DNA of 6,267 nucleotides from Anaerolineales bacterium (GTDB lineage Bacteria > Chloroflexota > Anaerolineae > Anaerolineales > Villigracilaceae): assembly GCA_025056515.1 (NCBI GenBank), contig JANWWB010000160.1, positions 1-6,267 on the forward strand, in the 5' to 3' direction. The notes beneath the pieces were generated by a model. That model searched no databases. It worked only from the letters and a program-made list of their open reading frames with translations, and was not told where the DNA came from. This document shows, piece after piece, positions 1 to 4,464 of this stretch. The translations under genes and the position numbers were made by a program. Each line of letters begins with the position of its first letter. The stretch's first letter is position 1.

Positions 1-560
1 AAGCGCTTCCACCAAGGCACAGCTTGTGGCTGCACGATCCAGAACGCCCGGACAAAGGCGAGCAGCGCCATCAGCCAGAGGGTGACATTCAAAGAAGTAA
101 ACTGATTTCCCCCGAACAAAAGAAATGCAAACACCGAAAGAACGACAGCCACCCCAAGCCACACAGGACGGACACCAGCCGCATCTAACCTGCCGCCTGT
201 TTCTGGCAAATCTGACAGAATCCATTCCCGGCGGATGGACGCAATCAACACCCATGCCAAGCCCAGAGCGTAGAGAAATAACCCTGAGCTTGACGTGCGT
301 TCAGGGGAGGGTTCAAACGTGCGCTGGGCCAGCAAAATCAAGGCCAGTGCCAGCAAAGCGCGCCAAGGCAACCCCTTCCAATCCAATGAGAGACGCAGCG
401 AGGGCGAAGCTTCGGGCGTTTCGTCCATCGCCGAGAGGGAAGCAGAGTCTGAAACCGGCCTTGCTTCCTCCCCTGCTTCAGGAGGTATTTCGATTTTTGG
501 ACCTTTTTCCCAGAATCGCAATTTCGATTTTAGATAATCTAGAACACTCGGCTCTTCCAT
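1..560 (-). CDS. Probable GT39-like membrane glycosyltransferase, N-terminal part (cut by left edge)
   Basis: The frame is open for 186 codons from an ATG at 560-558 to the window edge, so the C-terminus is missing. Residues 1-65 are hydrophilic and rich in Glu, Pro and Ser, with no signal peptide, and are probably cytosolic. Four hydrophobic stretches follow, at about 66-78, 93-109, 133-149 and 157-176, the last two separated by FGGNQFTSLNVTLW. An N-terminal MEEPSVLDYLKSKLRFW run before a membrane domain resembles large glycosyltransferase family 39 (ArnT/PMT-like) proteins of Anaerolineae; this is from memory of the family. Such enzymes move sugars from polyprenyl-phosphate donors at the outer face of the membrane. 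Their catalytic acidic loop would normally lie in the first extracytoplasmic loop, but no clear DE motif is visible in this part. A GAGAGG stretch lies 3 nt before the ATG, which is close for a Shine-Dalgarno site. The gene starts 27 nt after the methyltransferase stop, so co-transcription is likely. It could instead be another polytopic protein such as an O-antigen ligase or a membrane protein of unknown function. Confidence 0.62.
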   Translation of the reverse strand, partial: MEEPSVLDYLKSKLRFWEKGPKIEIPPEAGEEARPVSDSASLSAMDETPEASPSLRLSLDWKGLPWRALLALALILLAQRTFEPSPERTSSSGLFLYALGLAWVLIASIRREWILSDLPETGGRLDAAGVRPVWLGVAVVLSVFAFLLFGGNQFTSLNVTLWLMALLAFVRAFWIVQPQAVPWWKR

Positions 561-587
561 AGACCTCTCATGAGTGGTTTGAAAAGT

Positions 588-1304
588 TTAACCTTCCTTC
601 TGTGCAATCACAATCATACTTTCGCCCCAACGAAGCGGCAAGAACGGCCAGGTGAGAATCGCCTGCACGCCGCCTAGCGATCCAAAGAACAGTTTCTGGA
701 TTTGTTTCGGAATAACCGGTAGATAGGGCGCGTCCCAAAAGCCATCCGAGAAAACGCGCCGCAACCGGAATCCTGCGCCGCGTATCAGCCCTAACCAGTC
801 TTCCGGTGGTTTGAGTGAGATGTGCGTCGGGTCAAGATAACCAATCCAGCGTTCACCTTTCCAAGGTTTAAGCAAAGAAGACAAGTTCGGCGTCGAGAGG
901 ATGAGAATCCCTCCCGATACAATCACGCGACCGATTTCTGCAATCGCACGTTCCGGATGCGGAAGATGCTCAACAACATGCTTAATGATAACAACCCCAA
1001 ACGTCGCATCAGCAAACGGCAAGACCTCAGCACTGGCCTCGACTTTTGAAGTCTGACCCGCAACCTGGAACGATTGTCTCAACGCCCAACGATTGACATC
1101 TAGGGCAAAGGTCTGGAAAGTCTCCTCCAATTGTCCAACTAAGTGCCCCAACCCTGAGCCAATTTCCAACAGGCGCGCCCCTTTTTGACCATAGCGTCGC
1201 GCCAGCGCCGCATAGAAACGATTGGACCACCAGTACTGACTAAAACGGGCAAACGAAACATCTTTATACGTGTGCGAAGAGAAGTAAGTTTCGTCAAAGG
1301 ACAT
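588..1304 (-). CDS. Class I SAM-dependent methyltransferase (Methyltransf_11/23 type)
   Basis: The 238-residue protein has a Rossmann-type SAM-binding fold. Motif I is EIGSGLGHL at about 47-55. The acidic residue that binds the SAM ribose is in LDVN (D69). A post-motif stretch EVLPFADATFGVV at about 93-105 leads into HVVEHL (about 109-114), and GGILILSTPN (about 131-140) forms the later strand and loop. The pattern fits small-molecule, sugar or lipid methyltransferases of the UbiE/Methyltransf_11 group rather than DNA or rRNA enzymes. The C-terminal 60 residues are rich in aromatic and hydrophobic residues (for example FFGSLGGVQAILTWPFLPL), possibly a lid or a membrane-contact surface. The start is uncertain: a TTG two codons upstream at 1310 is also in frame and is better spaced from the AGGG site. 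The gene lies between a second methyltransferase and a membrane glycosyltransferase, which suggests methylation of a glycan or glycolipid; the substrate is not known. Confidence 0.85.
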   Translation of the reverse strand: MSFDETYFSSHTYKDVSFARFSQYWWSNRFYAALARRYGQKGARLLEIGSGLGHLVGQLEETFQTFALDVNRWALRQSFQVAGQTSKVEASAEVLPFADATFGVVIIKHVVEHLPHPERAIAEIGRVIVSGGILILSTPNLSSLLKPWKGERWIGYLDPTHISLKPPEDWLGLIRGAGFRLRRVFSDGFWDAPYLPVIPKQIQKLFFGSLGGVQAILTWPFLPLRWGESMIVIAQKEG

Positions 1305-1314
1305 GAGCAAATCA

Positions 1315-1320
1315 CACCCT
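1315..1320 (-). promoter_or_regulatory. Candidate ribosome binding site (AGGGTG) of the downstream methyltransferase
   Basis: The minus strand reads AGGGTGTGATTTGCTCATG. AGGGTG gives a partial match to the AGGAGGTG Shine-Dalgarno consensus. Counted from AGGG, the distance is 6 nt to the TTG at 1310 and 12 nt to the ATG at 1304. The TTG has the usual spacing and the ATG is the stronger start codon, so this site leaves both possible. The choice changes the protein by only two residues. Confidence 0.45.
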
Positions 1321-1358
1321 GAGAGAATAAAATAAGCGTGAATCCAAAAGAGACAGCC

Positions 1359-2126
1359 TCAAGGGGTCAATTTCTTGGCAACGTAGAAGGTAAACGTGCC
1401 ATCTTCTACCGGTTCACTAGATGCATAACGACGGACAAACTGCTCGGTCAGCCAGAGATTCCACTTGGCCGGGGCAAGAATCCAGCGACCGGTGAGTTTC
1501 TTAGCGACCAACGAAGGCAAGCCAAAATAATGTCCCCATTCTAACACGCGCATCGCCGCAGGAGAAAAATAATGCCACCACCGCTCCAGACGAAAACCGG
1601 CCCTCTCAAGCCGTCTTTGCCAGACCTCCGGGCCATCGGCGTGCTCCACGCGCGAGATACGCCGGAACCATTCGGTATAACTGCGCCCAAACAAGCGTGA
1701 GAGGGACAATTCGGACAAATAGCGTTCGTTCGGCACACAGAAATAGAACGGGGCGCCAGGTTTGAGCACACGAGCCAGATCCGACAGCACAGCATCTATG
1801 TGCGGAATATGCTCTAGCACCGAATTGCTGAAAGCCGAGGCAAAGGTCTCTGCCGGGAAGGGCACTGCAGCGGCATCAGCTTCGACAAGCAAGCGGTAAA
1901 CGCGCCGCTGTCTGGCCTCGCGCATCGGAGCATGCCAAGGATCAAGGCCGATCTCAATCGGTCGGTCAAAGGTCAAAGAGGCGAAATGCCCATCGCCGCA
2001 GCCAACGTCCAGAGTAGGGGCAGGCAAGTCTAGGGTCTGATAAAAAGTCGCCTCCACCGCCCGGATAAGGGCACGAAAGTAGGGTAAGTCGCGCAGGTGA
2101 AGGAAAAGGAAATCTTGATCGGACAT
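1359..2126 (-). CDS. Class I SAM-dependent methyltransferase (Methyltransf_11 type)
   Basis: The 255-residue protein has a clear SAM-binding core. Motif I is LDVGCGDGHF at 39-48, GLDPW (60-64) carries the acidic D62, VPFPAETFASAFSN (88-101) follows, then VLEHI (103-107) and LARVLKPGAPFYFCVPN (117-133). It is distinct in sequence from the downstream methyltransferase, so the pair does not look like a recent tandem duplication. The N-terminal LHLRDLPYFRALIRAVE (9-25) is an amphipathic cap typical of uncharacterised Chloroflexota methyltransferases (from memory). The start is placed at the ATG 2126-2124 because LFLHLRDLPYF follows closely. A TTG at 2156 would add ten residues (TTG followed by RSYVEQTDR) and has only a weak AGG-like site before it; the ATG likewise has only a weak CGGA at about 4 nt. 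The gene follows a GT4 glycosyltransferase and precedes another methyltransferase, fitting a glycan or glycolipid pathway; the acceptor is unknown. Confidence 0.85.
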   Translation of the reverse strand: MSDQDFLFLHLRDLPYFRALIRAVEATFYQTLDLPAPTLDVGCGDGHFASLTFDRPIEIGLDPWHAPMREARQRRVYRLLVEADAAAVPFPAETFASAFSNSVLEHIPHIDAVLSDLARVLKPGAPFYFCVPNERYLSELSLSRLFGRSYTEWFRRISRVEHADGPEVWQRRLERAGFRLERWWHYFSPAAMRVLEWGHYFGLPSLVAKKLTGRWILAPAKWNLWLTEQFVRRYASSEPVEDGTFTFYVAKKLTP

Positions 2127-2264
2127 ACGATCCGTTTGTTCGACGTAACTCCTCAAGACGCCTACGCTATGGTATCAAGGGGAGGAGAGCCTCTCTCAAA
2201 CTGCCATACCCGAGGAACCGGAAATCCACAACCCATGTTCCGGAAAAGATCGCAAGAGAAGGGA
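2127..2264. other. Intergenic segment with weak inverted repeats
   Basis: This is the longest gene-free stretch in the window (138 nt if the downstream gene starts at its ATG, 108 nt if at the TTG). It holds CCGGAA at 2218-2223 facing TTCCGG at 2238-2243 across a 14-nt loop. It also has GGTAT at 2171-2175 facing ATACC at 2206-2210, enclosing a small GAGG/CCTC hairpin at 2182-2193. None of these is followed by a T-run on the minus strand, so they are not standard terminators. I see no clear -35/-10 pair here. A GAGGAG at 2154-2149 has no start codon at normal spacing. Confidence 0.3.
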
Positions 2265-3425
2265 TTATCTTGTCCTCCTCAATTCTTCAAACAGCTCTTC
2301 GTACTTTTGTGCCACAGTATCAGGGGCGTAGAGTCTGGCCAACTCCTCTGTATCGCAACGGTATTTCTCTTTTTCGGCAAAAATCTCCAACAGTGCTTGC
2401 GCCAGGGCGTCCGAATCGCCGATGGGGATGACTTTGCCCATCCCGTGCATTTGTACCGGTCGGCGGACACCCGGCAAGGCCGAGGCAACGCAGGGGACAT
2501 CATGCATCATTGCTTCAATTTGCACCAGCCCAAAAGCTTCGGTCGAGTTGAGCGATGGGACAACCAAGACATCCAAGTTAGGGTAAAAGGCAGTCATCTC
2601 TTGCGGGGAGAGAACACCTAAGAACGTCCAGTGACCTTGCGCCTGGTACTCGCGAATGCGTGGCATCAGCCGCTCGTAATAAGCCTTCTCACCGAGGACG
2701 TTCTCATACTGGCCAGCAAAAAGCACCTGCGCCTTGGGATACTTCTCCAACACCTTGGGCAACGCGTCTAGAAGCACTTCGACGCCCTTTTCGGCGGCAA
2801 AGCGAGCCGCCATGCCGATGACCGGACGGCGCTCATGCACATGATGCTCCAGGGCAAATGCCTCCGCCGAGCCAAGCACCGGCGGCGGCAGCTCCACAGG
2901 AGGCAAAAAAGCCAGGACCTTGTGACGAAAACGTCGAAGATACGGCGAATGGTCGGCATAGTCTTGGGTGTACGTCACAATTCGGTTGGCTAGCAAACCG
3001 GCCATGTGGTTTTGAAAGTGGACAACCAAGTTAACAAAGCGGTTAAACAAACCGGCCGGCAAGCTCAAATCGCAATGATAGGTTAAGACAGCCGGTTTAC
3101 CGAAGAGACGAGCACGGAAAGCCACCCCAGGAGCATCAAACTGAGGCAGATGAAGCTGCACGACGTCATGTTCCCAAACCAATTGCGTAGCGACCAGACC
3201 AAAAGTTGGAGCTAAGACACCTTTGCTAATACGAACAGCAACCGGTACACGAATCACCCGAACCACATCGATTGTCTCTTGGCGCGGCAGACGTTTGTCG
3301 TATTGGGTGGTCATCACCGTCACTTGATGCCCACGCTTCGCCAGCGCACGCGCTAAGCGTTCGGCATAAATAGTCAAGCCAGAAGTGTGCGGTCGGTAGT
3401 AGGTAAGCACAGTGAGAATTTTCAT
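2265..3425 (-). CDS. Glycosyltransferase family 4 (GT-B fold)
   Basis: This is a complete 386-residue retaining glycosyltransferase of the usual GT4 length. The N-terminal Rossmann domain begins MKILTVLTYYRPHTSG (1-16) and continues into GLTIYAERLARALAKRGH, the glycine-containing loop and helix that face the acceptor. The C-terminal domain opens with GMAARFAAEKGVEVLLDA at about 204-221; R208 and K213 are the basic pair that binds the donor phosphates. It carries the diagnostic E-x7-E motif in EAFGLVQIE (E296 and E304). There is no signal peptide or membrane helix, so it is cytosolic or peripheral to the membrane. Family members transfer sugars from nucleotide-sugar donors to lipids, polyprenyl carriers or growing glycans, and donor and acceptor cannot be read from the sequence. 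The ATG at 3425-3423 fits the conserved N-terminus, but the bases before it (TTTTCTTCCCCTT) are pyrimidine-rich and give no Shine-Dalgarno site. The gene lies 33 nt after the CDF stop and leads the glycan-type gene group. Confidence 0.9.
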   Translation of the reverse strand: MKILTVLTYYRPHTSGLTIYAERLARALAKRGHQVTVMTTQYDKRLPRQETIDVVRVIRVPVAVRISKGVLAPTFGLVATQLVWEHDVVQLHLPQFDAPGVAFRARLFGKPAVLTYHCDLSLPAGLFNRFVNLVVHFQNHMAGLLANRIVTYTQDYADHSPYLRRFRHKVLAFLPPVELPPPVLGSAEAFALEHHVHERRPVIGMAARFAAEKGVEVLLDALPKVLEKYPKAQVLFAGQYENVLGEKAYYERLMPRIREYQAQGHWTFLGVLSPQEMTAFYPNLDVLVVPSLNSTEAFGLVQIEAMMHDVPCVASALPGVRRPVQMHGMGKVIPIGDSDALAQALLEIFAEKEKYRCDTEELARLYAPDTVAQKYEELFEELRRTR

Positions 3426-3458
3426 AAGGGGAAGAAAACTAAACGCTGAATGTCCTTT

Positions 3459-4379
3459 TTAATTTGAAAAAACATCTTGGGTGCAGTAGAGATTGTTGCT
3501 GGAACAATCGGCGCATTCCAGTTGTAAGGTGACATGTCGGATAGCGTGTCGATCCGCTAGCATCTTCCTGACAGCCGACTGAATGTTGACCCCAACGCTA
3601 AGAGGGACATCCGCCGTGACCAAATGGGCTGAAAGAAAGCGCATTCGGCCATCGATACTCCAGACATGCAAATCATGGACGCCGCGCACCCCCTCCATGG
3701 TCAGGATGTCACGTTGCAATCTCTCCATGTCCACATCCGATGGAGTGGATTCCATCAAAATATGCAAAGCCTCGCGCAAGATACCAATAGCATTCCAGAG
3801 TATCAAAAAACCGATCAGAACGCTCACGAACGGATCAAGCCAATTCCAGCCGGTGAATCGGATAACAACTCCTGCGATAACCGCCCCTATCGTAGACAAG
3901 ACATCACCCACGAGGTGCACAAAGGCGGACCTGAGATTAAGGTCATGTTTTGCACCGCGCCGAATCAGGAGCGCTGTCACCAAATTAAGGACCACAGCTG
4001 CCAGCCCAACGCCGATTAGTAGGTCAGCCTGCACATCAGAAGAGTGACGAAAACGCTTATATGCCTCATAGAAAATTCCCACCGCAATGACCACAAGCGT
4101 CAGGGAATTGACCAGGGCAACCAAGGTACCTGCACGGTGATAGCCATAGGTCTTGCCGGCATGCGGTGGTTTGGCCGCAATCCACACCGCCCAAGCCGAA
4201 AGTGCCAAGGCCAGGATATCTGTAAAGTTATGGGCAGCATCGGTCAAAAGCGCTAAAGAACGAGCAAAGAGCCCGGCCAAGACTTCCACTACAATAAGAG
4301 CCAAAGTCAAAGCCAGAGAAAGCACTAAGCGACGCAGGGAGGAGCGATTCCAATCGTGCAAGAATGCTTCGTGTTCCAT
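3459..4379 (-). CDS. Cation diffusion facilitator (CDF) family metal efflux transporter, Zn-type
   Basis: The 306-residue protein has the CzcD/ZitB layout of six membrane helices plus a cytosolic C-terminal domain. The transport site is formed by two HxxxD motifs: H50/D54 in DAAHNFTD (helix 2) and H155/D159 in VHLVGD (helix 5). HxxxD in both helices is the pattern associated with Zn/Cd/Co rather than Mn or Fe members. YGYHRAG (78-84) after helix 2 and the GVHDLHVWSI block (233-242) in the cytosolic domain are strong family signatures. The usual long His-rich loop between helices 4 and 5 is short here. The C-terminus ends with C289, C292 and C299, a possible extra metal site. Family members export divalent cations from the cytoplasm in exchange for protons. 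The ATG at 4379-4377 has no Shine-Dalgarno site, but a TATAAT box lies 10 nt upstream, suggesting a leaderless or nearly leaderless transcript. No metalloregulator gene or operator is visible nearby. Confidence 0.93.
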   Translation of the reverse strand: MEHEAFLHDWNRSSLRRLVLSLALTLALIVVEVLAGLFARSLALLTDAAHNFTDILALALSAWAVWIAAKPPHAGKTYGYHRAGTLVALVNSLTLVVIAVGIFYEAYKRFRHSSDVQADLLIGVGLAAVVLNLVTALLIRRGAKHDLNLRSAFVHLVGDVLSTIGAVIAGVVIRFTGWNWLDPFVSVLIGFLILWNAIGILREALHILMESTPSDVDMERLQRDILTMEGVRGVHDLHVWSIDGRMRFLSAHLVTADVPLSVGVNIQSAVRKMLADRHAIRHVTLQLECADCSSNNLYCTQDVFSN

Positions 4380-4389
4380 AACGGGCTGG

Positions 4390-4395
4390 ATTATA
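4390..4395 (-). promoter_or_regulatory. Candidate -10 box (TATAAT) for the CDF gene
   Basis: The minus strand carries a perfect TATAAT hexamer ending 10 nt before the CDF ATG, directly after the pheT terminator T-run. Transcription would normally start about 6-8 nt downstream, within a few bases of the ATG, leaving no room for a ribosome binding site. There is no good -35: with a 16-19 nt spacer the candidates are GGAAGT, CGGAAG, TCGGAA and TTCGGA, all in the terminator stem, and there is no extended TGn element. The -10 match and its position support a promoter; the poor -35 keeps confidence moderate. Confidence 0.55.
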
Positions 4396-4400
4396 ACGCA

Positions 4401-4438
4401 GGGAAAAGAAAACTTCCGAAACCAAAGGCTTCGGAAGT
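4401..4438 (-). terminator. Rho-independent terminator of pheT
   Basis: On the minus strand a 9-bp perfect stem (ACTTCCGAA at 4438-4430 with TTCGGAAGT at 4420-4412) closes a 9-nt loop whose ends can add two more G-C pairs. It is followed directly by TTTTCTTTT at about 4412-4404. It lies 26 nt after the pheT stop. Stem, loop and T-run together are a textbook intrinsic terminator. The reverse side has no comparable T-run after the stem, so it acts on minus-strand transcription. Confidence 0.9.
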
Positions 4439-4464
4439 CGGAATTTTTACGATTTTTTAACCAT

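Noticed and set aside
125..562. A 145-codon open frame on the plus strand over the left-edge gene
   Set aside because: It lies antisense to a 186-codon frame with clear membrane helices and reads as low-complexity sequence without recognisable domains; a shadow.
1323..1375. AT-rich TATTTT with an upstream TTGACC as a promoter for the downstream methyltransferase
   Set aside because: The two elements are about 30 nt apart on the minus strand, far from the 16-18 nt needed, and lie partly in the end of the preceding gene.
2218..2243. CCGGAA/TTCCGG inverted repeat as a terminator after the GT4 gene
   Set aside because: Only six base pairs with a 14-nt loop and no T-run on the minus strand.
3583..4047. 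A 154-codon open frame on the plus strand inside the CDF gene
   Set aside because: Antisense to a fully recognisable transporter; Ser/Thr/Arg-rich with no motif.
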